Position numbers and translations under genes: made by a program
Notes under the pieces: model-generated
The model's database searches: none
Seen by the model: the letters and a program-made list of their open reading frames with translations, nothing else
What the model was told of the DNA's origin: nothing
Assembly (NCBI GenBank): GCA_003279445.1
Contig: QCHT01000001.1
Span: forward strand, 186,001-250,000
Origin: Prochlorococcus sp. AG-402-G10
GTDB taxonomy: Bacteria > Cyanobacteriota > Cyanobacteriia > PCC-6307 > Cyanobiaceae
Direction: 5' to 3'
Length of the DNA: 64,000 bases
Shown here: positions 56,004 to 64,000 of the stretch, in pieces
Layout of the letters: each line of letters begins with the position of its first letter
Numbering within the stretch: position 1 is the stretch's first letter

Positions 56004-57083
56004 CTAATGATACTGACTATCTTTCTTTTTGTATAAGTCTTTTAGTAGTTGATAAGCTTCGTTAACTTTGCGCATAGCTTCTGTTGAGCCCCCAGAATCA
56101 GGATGATTTGAAAGAGCAAGCTTTTTATATGCATCTCTAACTGTAGAAAGTGATATTGACTTACCTGCAGTTACTGGCAAATCTAGTAATCGAAGAGCAC
56201 CATGGATTGTCATTGTTGATTCAAGTGTTTGGAAGGAGGTAACATTATGTCTTCGTTTAAAACTATTTACGAATCTTCTTATAAGGGTAGGAATTCTATC
56301 CCGCAAAGTGTTTGTTGCAAATGGATCTTCTAGTACTCCAGCAATAACCATTATCAATTCAAATGAAGGTTCTTTCTTTTCCCAAGACGGGCAGAACCTT
56401 GTCATTAGTTTATTAGCAGCAAACCAAGTAAAGGGAAGGTTGTCAGTATCATCAAGATATGGCCAAATTTCCCTTGCAATCCATATCATCCCAGCTTCTA
56501 TTACCTCATCCTTAGGTTTATTACCATATAGAGCAATCCAGTGTGAAATTGCTTCGTCTATACATGCCTGAACAACAGATTGGTTAATTGAATAGATAAT
56601 TGAATGATAATCTTTATCGGGACTTCGTGTTTTACCTAAGCTTGTTTTCAGTCGCTCTGTCTTTTTTCTTATGAACCCTGGCAGATCGATATCTTTAGTT
56701 TGCCTATTCTTAAACCTAAATACATCACTATTTTTTTTCTGATCTATTTCTACTTTTGTTTCTTCTGAATTCGATGATACTTTTTCTATTTTATCAGAGT
56801 TAATTAATATGATTGCATTATCTTCAATATAGCTATTTTCTTGTATATCTTTTATTTCAAGTTGATTTTCCTCTAGATCAACAATAGAAGTTGATGTAAA
56901 TGGCAAATCCTTATCTAACTCTGGACTCTCATTATCATCAAATAGAGTCTCTAATAATCTTTCTAATACAGCCCCTCGTCTTCTTAAGCCCCACTGATCT
57001 TTTAATTCGTCAAACCGATCTATTAAATCGATTGGAAGATCTACTGATATTCTCCTTAATCCTTCATTATCCGATGATGGCAC
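56004..57083 (-). CDS. J-domain protein with an N-terminal ribbon-helix-helix-like motif
   Basis: A 359-residue protein. Residues 9-49 (LRRISVDLPIDLIDRFDELK...GAVLERLLETLF) fit a ribbon-helix-helix DNA-binding fold. A low-complexity Glu/Lys/Asn linker (about 50-130) and a helical middle (about 150-290) follow. A C-terminal J-domain (about 310-355) has the HPD motif in NHPDSGG (327-329). J-domains stimulate DnaK ATPase. The combination suggests a chaperone-linked DNA-binding protein, but this is inference from the pattern. The first 48 residues start with an ATG at 57083. Confidence 0.8.
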   Translation of the reverse strand: MPSSDNEGLRRISVDLPIDLIDRFDELKDQWGLRRRGAVLERLLETLFDDNESPELDKDLPFTSTSIVDLEENQLEIKDIQENSYIEDNAIILINSDKIEKVSSNSEETKVEIDQKKNSDVFRFKNRQTKDIDLPGFIRKKTERLKTSLGKTRSPDKDYHSIIYSINQSVVQACIDEAISHWIALYGNKPKDEVIEAGMIWIAREIWPYLDDTDNLPFTWFAANKLMTRFCPSWEKKEPSFELIMVIAGVLEDPFATNTLRDRIPTLIRRFVNSFKRRHNVTSFQTLESTMTIHGALRLLDLPVTAGKSISLSTVRDAYKKLALSNHPDSGGSTEAMRKVNEAYQLLKDLYKKKDSQYH

Positions 57084-57285
57084 TGTTGAAGAACAACTGA
57101 ATTTACATTACGTGTCCATTATGATTTAAACAGCGTGAGCAAATTCTTATTTACATTTTGATAGAGTGAATTATTTTTCATTAAATTTGGGTGAGGGGTT
57201 CAAGTTGGCAAATAAAGATGGAGAAAATATAATAGTCACATGATTTGTATTTTTTAACTATGATAAAAGAAATATATTCTAAATC

Positions 57286-57471
57286 ATGTTCATTTCAGAC
57301 ATTTGTACATCAGCTAGTTCTCCGGAGAAAAGAAGGAGTTATTTTCACAAAAGGAAACTTGAAATGCTAACAATGTATAGGGATTCATTAGAAAGGAGAA
57401 TATCAGCTATATCAGCATCAATAAAGACATTGGAAGAACAAATAGATAGAGATTCACAGCTATCAGAATAA
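57286..57471 (+). CDS. Small coiled-coil hypothetical protein (61 aa)
   Basis: A 61-residue frame whose residues 15-55 (KRRSYFHKRKLEMLTMYRDS, then LERRISAISASIKTLEEQI) form a long amphipathic helix with heptad-like spacing. No family recognised. The start ATG at 57286 is preceded by an AT-rich promoter-like region. Its end overlaps the convergent Ap4A phosphorylase gene by nine bases. Confidence 0.6.
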   Translation: MFISDICTSASSPEKRRSYFHKRKLEMLTMYRDSLERRISAISASIKTLEEQIDRDSQLSE

Positions 57472-58317
57472 ATTTGTATCAACTACAGCTTCTAATAAAT
57501 TTATTGGTCCATTTTCTTTAAACCATCTTTCATCTGAATTAACTGTTCCAAGGAAATACCCAGCAAAAGCTAGAGCATTTAATCCATATCCGTGTGCAAA
57601 TTCTTTTGATCTTCTAATTAAAGCAATCCACGATGGAGATATCAGTAGATTATAGGGGAACAATGGCTTTGAAAAACTGTTAGGACTTCCTAATCCAGCT
57701 ACAGAAGTAAGTTCCAAGTAATTTATGTATAAATCGCATTCTCTATCATTATTCCTTGTTCTCACAAATATATTTTTGCTGAGTAAACTACTTTCACTGA
57801 AGGTTGAAGTAGCTGGCTCGTTATACCAACTCTCAAAAGGACAAATCATTTCATTGTCTGTACGTCTAAGCAGTTGAAGGTGTCTATGAGTTTGACTTGC
57901 GCCAGCTTTAGGGCCACTATTAAAAAACCAGAGACCAGATGTATCTAGTTCTATTGATAATAGTGAATTGAAGTCACTATTATCTAACCATCCATCCTGG
58001 GGTTTCCATGAACTTGTAATTAATAGCATATGACCAGTTTGGACTGGAAACTTGTTAAGTATTAGGACATGATCATTTCCTATCATATCTATCTCAAGAT
58101 TTTTATCCCATGGTAAGAATGGATTTAGTTTTGGTCCAGTAACACTAGATAGTTTAAAATTTGTAGACTTTATTTTCCTATATTCATAAGATAAATCATT
58201 TCCAAAAAATAATTTTCTACATTCTGTATAAAGTGGTTGTAGACTTTTTGTAGTTACAGCTAATTGACTAATTTCTAGAGATTTCTGCCAATATTTTTCT
58301 TTTCTGTTGCTAACCAT
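57463..58317 (-). CDS. Ap4A phosphorylase / ATP adenylyltransferase
   Basis: A 284-residue HIT-superfamily nucleotidyltransferase that phosphorolyses diadenosine tetraphosphate to ATP and ADP. The N-terminal domain includes NPFLPWDKNLEI; the middle shows VLILNKFPVQTGHMLLITSSW. The active-site H-x-H-x-Q (GASQTHRHLQLLRR, nucleophile His) is near residue 142. A C-terminal YNLLISPSWIALIRRS matches the ATP-adenylyltransferase C-terminal domain. In cyanobacteria it modulates dinucleotide alarmones. It is convergent with the small gene at 57286. Confidence 0.9.
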   Translation of the reverse strand: MVSNRKEKYWQKSLEISQLAVTTKSLQPLYTECRKLFFGNDLSYEYRKIKSTNFKLSSVTGPKLNPFLPWDKNLEIDMIGNDHVLILNKFPVQTGHMLLITSSWKPQDGWLDNSDFNSLLSIELDTSGLWFFNSGPKAGASQTHRHLQLLRRTDNEMICPFESWYNEPATSTFSESSLLSKNIFVRTRNNDRECDLYINYLELTSVAGLGSPNSFSKPLFPYNLLISPSWIALIRRSKEFAHGYGLNALAFAGYFLGTVNSDERWFKENGPINLLEAVVDTNLF

Positions 58318-58843
58318 ATCAATGATTTAGATAATATTATAAGGTTTAAATTAAAAAAACCTCACTATATTATCTTAATTATACAGATAAGTAATATATC
58401 AATCAATTTATAACAAATTAGTTTAATGGAGAAACTTGCAATTTTTGTGAGGCATTCTATATGAGTAATTTAGCCTGCAATTCAATAATCTCTTTTCGGG
58501 TAACTTCTGTGGCTCAAACTACTCAAGGCTTAAATTTAGGTCAAGCATGCTAAAACAGCGCGTATGGAGCTTACTGGGGCGCCTAGAGCCTATGCACGGA
58601 AGATTCTCGCCGATCGTCTTATCAATGTTCTTGATTACATTTTAACATTTCTTCTTAGATTTAATTATTCTAAAAATATTATATAAAGCCTATATTTATG
58701 AAAAGCCTTGTTAGGAAAGTATTTTCACCAAAAAAGGAAGAAAAAATGTCTTTCCTTTATTAAATATTTGCCAGCTTCTGAAGAAAAATGCTTGACGTAA
58801 TAGGGGGGGGAAGGTCTAGGAATCAATCAGTAATATCTCCTCA
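58318..58843. other. Interval with two tiny overlapping frames and a G-run
   Basis: A 526-base stretch. The part at about 58500-58620 is visibly richer in G+C than its flanks. It has a 30-codon frame at 58461 (MSNLACNSIISFRVTSVAQT at the start) overlapping a 32-codon frame at 58547 (MLKQRVWSLLGRLEPMHGRF at the start), neither of which I recognise. A run of eight G lies at 58803-58810. A small RNA or tiny protein is possible but not supported. Confidence 0.4.
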
Positions 58844-59080
58844 ATGGATTGGGAGTTCTCAGAAGACACTGCTTTTATCGCTCTTTGCGCAGCATTTCGT
58901 GAAAGTGGTGAAAAGGCAGTAATCGAATTTCTGGCAAATGGTGAGGGTGCCTTTCATTACCAGGAATTAATTCAAAATGCCGCTGGTGAGGGAGTGGACC
59001 TAAGTGACTCAGAAGAAATGGATACATTTCAGGAAGAAATAATTGAAATGATGGAACAAATATGTGGTGAATCAAACTAA
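58844..59080 (+). CDS. Small acidic hypothetical protein (78 aa)
   Basis: A 78-residue soluble, very acidic protein starting MDWEFSEDTAFIALCAAFRE, with helical patterning throughout and a C-terminal MDTFQEEIIEMMEQICGES. The regular helix and Cys residues suggest a real conserved gene of marine picocyanobacteria. The function is unknown. It is convergent with metH, 10 bases from its end. Confidence 0.75.
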   Translation: MDWEFSEDTAFIALCAAFRESGEKAVIEFLANGEGAFHYQELIQNAAGEGVDLSDSEEMDTFQEEIIEMMEQICGESN

Positions 59081-59090
59081 GAGTTTTGTG

Positions 59091-62000
59091 TCAGGCACTG
59101 AAATATTTAGCCTTTGAATGCAACGCTATAATAGCCGTGGTGCTTTGTTCAGGTATAAGTTGGTCAGACTGATCAATAGTTAATCCAATTCGAGAAGCTT
59201 CAAGCCAGTCTAATTGTTTTCTAGAATCACTAACATTAGGGCATGCTGGATATCCAAATGAGTATCTGCAACCTCTATATCGTTGGGCAAGTATGCCTCT
59301 AATATCATCTGGTTCCTCTGCTGAGAATCCACATTCGATTCTTATTAATGAGTGACTATATTCAGCTAATGCCTCTGCTAATTGCACAGTCAAGCCATGG
59401 AAATATAAATAATCAGAATATCTATCTTCTTTAAAAAGAAATTGGGCAAATTTAGAAGCTACTTCGCCCATAGTTACGGCCTGCATAGGGAGGAAATCTA
59501 TTGGTTTGTTATTCAATTCCTCTCTGAAATAATCAGAAATACAATATTGGCTCTTACCTTTCTGTCTAGGAAAATTAAAAGTACCTAGTAATCTTGCTTG
59601 ATTAAATGAATATACCTTTAATTGATTACCAAACCTCATACATGGAAAATAACCATAAACTAGAGATGGGTTAATTAGTTGTTCCTCTATAACTCTATAT
59701 TTCCAATCAGCAAGGATTTTAGATGCTTTTGAATCGAGAAACTTAGTATGATCAGCTTTAGTTTGATCTTTAGCTTTTTTAAATTGCCACTGGCTTGAAA
59801 ATAGAGCATTTTTATCTAAAAAATAAAATAATTTTTCTACATCTAACTCTTTATATTGCAGTACTCTCGTTCCTACAAAAGGAGGAACAAGAGGCTGTTC
59901 CTCCTTTATAAATGGTGATCTTACTATTGAAGTATTTATTTCTTTAGTAGTATTCTCAGGTGAAAGAATAATATTATCAATTCTAGACTCCTCTTGTATT
60001 TCTTTTTGTTTAATAGATATTCCTTCAGGAACAGAATCTATAAAACCAACTTTATCATTCCATTTATTAGAATCCTTAGCTTTCATGTACTCGTCCATAA
60101 ATCTTAAATCAGTAAAAGCATCTTTCCCATAAATAACTATCCCAGCATAAACACTATTACAATCTCCATTTACAAATTTAGGAGTAAGTGCTGCACCTCC
60201 AAGGATTACCGGTACAGAAATTCCTTCTTTATTTAGAGCCTCAAGATTATCCTTCATAAAAGCTGTAGATTTAACTAGTAGACCACTCATCGCTATGCAA
60301 TCTGCTTGGTATTTATTTTGTGCTGCAATGATCTCTGAGATGTCCTGTTTTATACCTAAATTTACCACCTCATATCCATTATTTGATAATATAATATCTA
60401 CTAAATTCTTACCAATATCATGTACATCTCCTTTAACAGTTGCTATCAAGAATTTGCCCTTTGATTGGACACCTTGTTCATCAGTTTCCATATAAGGCTC
60501 TAAAATTGATACTGCATATTTCATAGTTTCAGCAGCTTGTAATACAAACGGAAGCTGCATTTTCCCTGAGCCAAATAAATCACCAACTACCTTCATCCCA
60601 TCCAACAAAAAATTATTTATTATATGTAAAGGTTCATATAGTTTAAGTGCAGAATTCAAATTATCCTCAAGATCTACCTTTTCTCCATCTATAATATGTT
60701 TCTTTAGCCGTTCTTCTAAGGGAAGCTTCTTTAATTCGCTTGTTCGTTGTTTAAGACTTTGAGGGGAAATATTAGAAAATAAATTAGTTAAGTGAGTTAG
60801 TGGATCATAAATGCATATACCATCCTCGAATTTACGTCTATCATAGATAAGATCTAAACAAACTTTTAGTTGATCCTTGGTTATTTTTTGGAGTGGGAGA
60901 ATCTTAGCCGGAGATACAATTGCTGAATCTAGTCCAGCCTTTAAACATTCATCTAGAAATACAGAATTTAAGGTGATGCGAGCAGCTGGATTTAAACCAA
61001 AACTTACGTTAGATATTCCAAGTATGATATGAACATTTGGATATAAATTCCCTATTTTAGCTATTGCTTTAATTGTTTCACTAGCATTTTTACGATCCTC
61101 CTCTAAGCCTGTAGAAATTGGAAGTACTAATGGATCATAGAAAATATCAGAATCATTTATGCCATATTCTGTAGTATCTGTATATGATCTCTTAACTATT
61201 TCTAATTTATTCTCATGGCCGCGGGCCATGCCATTTTCGTCAATTGTACCAATAACTAAAGCTGAACCATAAGCCTTACAGAGTTCTAGAACCTTGAAAA
61301 ATCTCTCATTCCCATCTTCATAATTAGTAGAGTTGAGAATACATTTACCACCCGCTCGTTTTAGTCCTCTCTCCATTTTTCGATAATCTGTAGAATCCAA
61401 CATTAAGGGGAGATTTATATTAGTAACAAGTCTTGAAACCAATTCCTCCATATCTTCTTCTCCATCTCTTCCGACATAGTCGACATTTACATCAATTACA
61501 TGAGCTTGCTCATTTAATTGAGTTTTAGCAACCTGAATTAATCCATCCCAGTCATCTTCATTTAGAAGGTCCCTAACCTTTTTTGATCCACTTGCATTTA
61601 AACGTTCACCTACTATTAGGAATGAACTGTCTTGATTATATTCTGTCATTTCATATATTGATGAGATACCTTTTTTTTCCTTATTATTAGACCTAGCTAG
61701 GATGCTTGAATCCTTTATATCGCTAGTTAGGTCTACTAGTGATTTAATATGTTCAGGAGTAGTGCCACAACAACCTCCTACAATTCGTACTCCTAAATCT
61801 TTTATAAAATGCATTAATTGTATTTTTAATTCTATCGGAGTCAATCTATAATGAGCCTTACCTGATATATTTTCAGGCAGGCCTGCATTGGGCACACAAC
61901 TAATTTCAAATGGTGATACTGCACTTAAATATTCTATATGTGATTTCATTTCTGCTGGACCTGTAGCACAGTTAATCCCTAAAATATCTATTTTAAATGG

Positions 62001-62648
62001 CTCCAGTATATTTATGACTGCTGATATTTCTGTACCAAGTAACATAGTACCTGTGGTCTCCATTGTTACTGAAACCATTATAGGAAGTGTTTTATTCCTA
62101 GAATTAAAAGCTTTATTTACTCCGTTAATTGCACACTTTATTTGGAGGATATCCTGACATGTTTCAATAACAATTAAGTCGACATCTCCATCTATAAGAG
62201 CTTCAACTTGCTCAGTATAGGAATCAACTAGCGTATCAAATTTGATATGTCCGAGTGTAGGAAGCTTCGTTGTCGGACCTAGAGAGCCTGCTACAAATCT
62301 AGGCTTATTTTTAGTAGTATATTCGATTGCTAATTCTTTTGCTAAAGTAGCAGCTTTAAGGTTTATTTCATATACATCATTTTGTAGGTTATATTCCTCC
62401 AAAACTATAGATGTTGCTCCAAAAGTATTTGTTTCTATGACATCGCAGCCAGCTTCTAAATAACTTCTATGAACCAACTTAACAGCTTCTGGATTTGTCC
62501 TAACTAAATTCTCATTACAACCCTCTAGTTCTGTTCCTCCAAAATCCTTCGCCTGTAGATTCTGATCTTGAAGAGCTGTTCCCATAGCTCCATCAAAAAC
62601 TATTATAGGCTTCAAACTAGAATTAAAGTAATCTATAAAGCTAGTCAT
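59091..62648 (-). CDS. metH: Cobalamin-dependent methionine synthase MetH
   Basis: A 1185-residue modular enzyme transferring the methyl of methyl-THF to homocysteine through B12. Domains in order: homocysteine-binding with zinc ligands GINCATG (about 226) and GGCCGTTPEH (about 292-301); pterin-binding with VGERLNASGSKK (about 345); B12-binding with the cobalt His in TVKGDVHDIGKN (about 739-750); and a C-terminal AdoMet reactivation domain with RRxxFGYPACPN-like YRGCRYSFGYPACPN (about 1130). Length is normal. With cobU and cobN it implies de novo B12 use. Confidence 0.97.
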   Translation of the reverse strand: MTSFIDYFNSSLKPIIVFDGAMGTALQDQNLQAKDFGGTELEGCNENLVRTNPEAVKLVHRSYLEAGCDVIETNTFGATSIVLEEYNLQNDVYEINLKAATLAKELAIEYTTKNKPRFVAGSLGPTTKLPTLGHIKFDTLVDSYTEQVEALIDGDVDLIVIETCQDILQIKCAINGVNKAFNSRNKTLPIMVSVTMETTGTMLLGTEISAVINILEPFKIDILGINCATGPAEMKSHIEYLSAVSPFEISCVPNAGLPENISGKAHYRLTPIELKIQLMHFIKDLGVRIVGGCCGTTPEHIKSLVDLTSDIKDSSILARSNNKEKKGISSIYEMTEYNQDSSFLIVGERLNASGSKKVRDLLNEDDWDGLIQVAKTQLNEQAHVIDVNVDYVGRDGEEDMEELVSRLVTNINLPLMLDSTDYRKMERGLKRAGGKCILNSTNYEDGNERFFKVLELCKAYGSALVIGTIDENGMARGHENKLEIVKRSYTDTTEYGINDSDIFYDPLVLPISTGLEEDRKNASETIKAIAKIGNLYPNVHIILGISNVSFGLNPAARITLNSVFLDECLKAGLDSAIVSPAKILPLQKITKDQLKVCLDLIYDRRKFEDGICIYDPLTHLTNLFSNISPQSLKQRTSELKKLPLEERLKKHIIDGEKVDLEDNLNSALKLYEPLHIINNFLLDGMKVVGDLFGSGKMQLPFVLQAAETMKYAVSILEPYMETDEQGVQSKGKFLIATVKGDVHDIGKNLVDIILSNNGYEVVNLGIKQDISEIIAAQNKYQADCIAMSGLLVKSTAFMKDNLEALNKEGISVPVILGGAALTPKFVNGDCNSVYAGIVIYGKDAFTDLRFMDEYMKAKDSNKWNDKVGFIDSVPEGISIKQKEIQEESRIDNIILSPENTTKEINTSIVRSPFIKEEQPLVPPFVGTRVLQYKELDVEKLFYFLDKNALFSSQWQFKKAKDQTKADHTKFLDSKASKILADWKYRVIEEQLINPSLVYGYFPCMRFGNQLKVYSFNQARLLGTFNFPRQKGKSQYCISDYFREELNNKPIDFLPMQAVTMGEVASKFAQFLFKEDRYSDYLYFHGLTVQLAEALAEYSHSLIRIECGFSAEEPDDIRGILAQRYRGCRYSFGYPACPNVSDSRKQLDWLEASRIGLTIDQSDQLIPEQSTTAIIALHSKAKYFSA

Positions 62649-62683
62649 ATTACATAAAATATATCATAAAGTAATACTCCTAA

Positions 62684-63604
62684 TTAATAACCCCTCAAGT
62701 CAATTTTAGTAACCCAATCGCGAAAAACCTCTGATTTATTTTCGGTAATTTTGATAAGTAAGCGTTTTAGTTTCATCATTATAGGACGATCATTTTTAAG
62801 AACCGTAGTTTCGATTTTTTTAATTGGAGTAATTTTTGCTGCCGTACCAGTAAGAAATACTTCATCTGCTATGAAAAGCTCAGTTTTATCGACTGGTCTT
62901 TCTATTACGTTTATATTCAAATAATTAGCAATTTCTATGACACTTGCCCTTGTAATGCCTTCGAGGATATCTTGATCAACACCTGGAGTAATCAGATTTC
63001 CATCTCTAACAAGAAACAAGTTCATACCACTTGCCTCACTAACTTTGCCTCTTGAGTTCAATAATAGTGCCTCGTCAAATCCAGATTTAACAGCCTCTGT
63101 CTTAGCTAGGGAGCTTGTTATATATGCACCGCTTATTTTTCCTCTCAATGGCAAGGAACAATCTTCTTGTCTCTGCCAACTGCTAATTCGGCAAGTAACC
63201 CCTTCCGGAGAAAGATAGTCTCCAAGCTCTAAACCATAAATGAAAAAGTCTGTTTCTATATTATGTAACCTTGGGGCAATACCCAGATCACTTGTAAAAA
63301 CAAATGGCCTTATATAAATAGGCTTTGAAGGCTTGTTTGCTTGAATCCACTTTTCGATACTATTAATAATGGTTTCTTCGCTTAATTCGGTGAGGAGAAG
63401 ACTTGCGCTTTGGGAGAGTCTCTTAGCGTGTCTGTCTAGCCTAAATAAAAGGAATTTGTCAGAATCAGTGGGATCTGGGATAGCCCTCATTCCACCAAAA
63501 GCGCCTGTACCATAATGGAGGGCATGGGTTGCTATAGATATTTTTGCTTCTTCAAATGGTACGCACTTGCCTTTGAACCAAGCGTAAGGAAGAAAATCAT
63601 GCAT
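62684..63604 (-). CDS. ilvE: Branched-chain amino acid aminotransferase IlvE
   Basis: A 306-residue fold-type IV PLP enzyme making Leu, Ile and Val from their 2-oxo acids. THALHYGTGAFGGMRAI is near residues 26-42, the PLP-lysine region GKISGAYITSSLAKTEAVKSG near 155-175 (Lys in the SLAKTEA stretch), and ASGMNLFLVRDGNLITP and EVFLTGTAAKITPI near the C terminus. Length typical. It is divergent from cobN, spacer 74 bases. Confidence 0.95.
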   Translation of the reverse strand: MHDFLPYAWFKGKCVPFEEAKISIATHALHYGTGAFGGMRAIPDPTDSDKFLLFRLDRHAKRLSQSASLLLTELSEETIINSIEKWIQANKPSKPIYIRPFVFTSDLGIAPRLHNIETDFFIYGLELGDYLSPEGVTCRISSWQRQEDCSLPLRGKISGAYITSSLAKTEAVKSGFDEALLLNSRGKVSEASGMNLFLVRDGNLITPGVDQDILEGITRASVIEIANYLNINVIERPVDKTELFIADEVFLTGTAAKITPIKKIETTVLKNDRPIMMKLKRLLIKITENKSEVFRDWVTKIDLRGY

Positions 63605-63678
63605 AACAATAAAACACCTTGCTCATCTTTCCTTTACGGTTTTTCACGATTAGATCAACCAACTTAGATAATAGGTTA

Positions 63679-64000
63679 ATGCATAGAATCGCCAGTCTTC
63701 CAACTGAGGAACCTTCTGAAAATTTAGCACTAATTGAGCAACCTCATGCGCCTATCCTCTTCCTTACAACTGCAGCTTCAGATGTTTCAACATTAGCTTA
63801 TCTTCTTCATGAGAAAAAGGGTTTTAAGCAAAGATATGAAATAAGAGCTATTCACATCAATTCCCTTAAACACAATGCACAAATTGACCATTATATTTCG
63901 ACCACATGTTCTAAAGCTAAAATAATAATAGTCAGATTTCTTGGTAGTCGTTCTATCTGGTCTTATGGTTTTGAACAATTAATCGACTGGGCTAATAAGG
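63679..64000 (+). CDS. cobN: Cobaltochelatase subunit CobN (3' part outside)
   Basis: The first 107 residues of a protein that runs off the right edge. APILFLTTAASDVSTLAYLL at the start and AKIIIVRFLGSRSIWSYGFE, together with the spacing, match the N terminus of CobN/BchH-type chelatase large subunits. CobN inserts cobalt into hydrogenobyrinate diamide; a BchH-type Mg chelatase reads differently here, so CobN is preferred. The ATG at 63679 is the only early start. Confidence 0.85.
   Translation, partial: MHRIASLPTEEPSENLALIEQPHAPILFLTTAASDVSTLAYLLHEKKGFKQRYEIRAIHINSLKHNAQIDHYISTTCSKAKIIIVRFLGSRSIWSYGFEQLIDWANK

Noticed and set aside
63605-63678. Cobalamin riboswitch before cobN or metH
   Set aside because: The spacers are short and no B12-box-like sequence or fold is visible.
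1-64000. CRISPR arrays or insertion sequences
   Set aside because: No regularly spaced direct repeats, cas genes or transposase frames found on either strand.

Overview
The window is chromosomal DNA from a picocyanobacterium, most probably Prochlorococcus. The evidence is the low G+C content, the very short spacers, a full set of cyanobacterial and photosynthesis genes (the AcsF cyclase, a Psb30/Ycf12 peptide, a Psb32-like TPM protein, Ycf20, a CCB2/CCB4-type cytochrome b6f assembly factor, a 2-Cys peroxiredoxin), cobalamin synthesis (cobU, cobN) beside B12-dependent metH, and many tiny lineage-specific ORFs. I see no rRNA, phage, IS element or CRISPR array. The clade within the genus is not decided.

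Layout. 0-5.5 kb: the end of an ABC ATPase gene, DUF3531, rsmE, a DUF92 membrane protein, an SGNH hydrolase and a phosphonate-type ABC permease and ATPase with no binding protein beside them. 5.6-16.9 kb: metabolism and repair genes (aspartate aminotransferase, a VOC protein, family-4-like UDG, ispG, a C-terminal processing protease, nadA, a metallophosphoesterase, a Psb32-like protein, a MidA-type methyltransferase, aroB, purK). 17-21.5 kb: a gene-poor, AT-rich stretch with a well-supported 6S RNA gene, small proteins (DUF2389, DoxX, DUF2862 and several of 46-81 aa) and a cluster of DnaA-box-like sites. 21.5-32.4 kb: mfd, a TerC protein, fmt, the tldD/tldE pair, a ferredoxin and acsF. 32.5-41.1 kb: DUF2996, ubiX, a Zam-like RNB protein with a degenerate catalytic motif, a split GDT1/UPF0016 transporter, psb30, recJ, a HAD hydrolase, ycf20 and rpmF. 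41.2-43.9 kb: a two-gene unit made of an FtsH-like AAA protein without protease zinc ligands and a polytopic membrane protein. 43.9-51.5 kb: peroxiredoxin, tRNA-Met(CAU), trmL, cobU, a CCB protein, LptC, metG, an RNB exoribonuclease with intact catalytic acids, rpsR and rpmG. 51.5-64 kb: pheT, a TrmA/RlmD-type methyltransferase, a 650-bp intergenic region rich in inverted repeats, a ribbon-helix-helix plus J-domain protein, Ap4A phosphorylase, metH, ilvE and the start of cobN.

The best candidate for an undescribed system is the translationally coupled pair at 41253-43855. It pairs an ATPase-competent FtsH relative, whose HEXXH motif reads HEIGK, whose acidic third ligand is Gln and whose first transmembrane helix is absent, with a roughly seven-helix membrane protein of unknown family. 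Next come the structured intergenic region at 55.5-55.7 kb, the 6S RNA with a competing hairpin, the RHH/J-domain fusion and a UDG lacking two iron-sulfur ligands. All function calls come from reading translations and motifs by eye; no database search was run.
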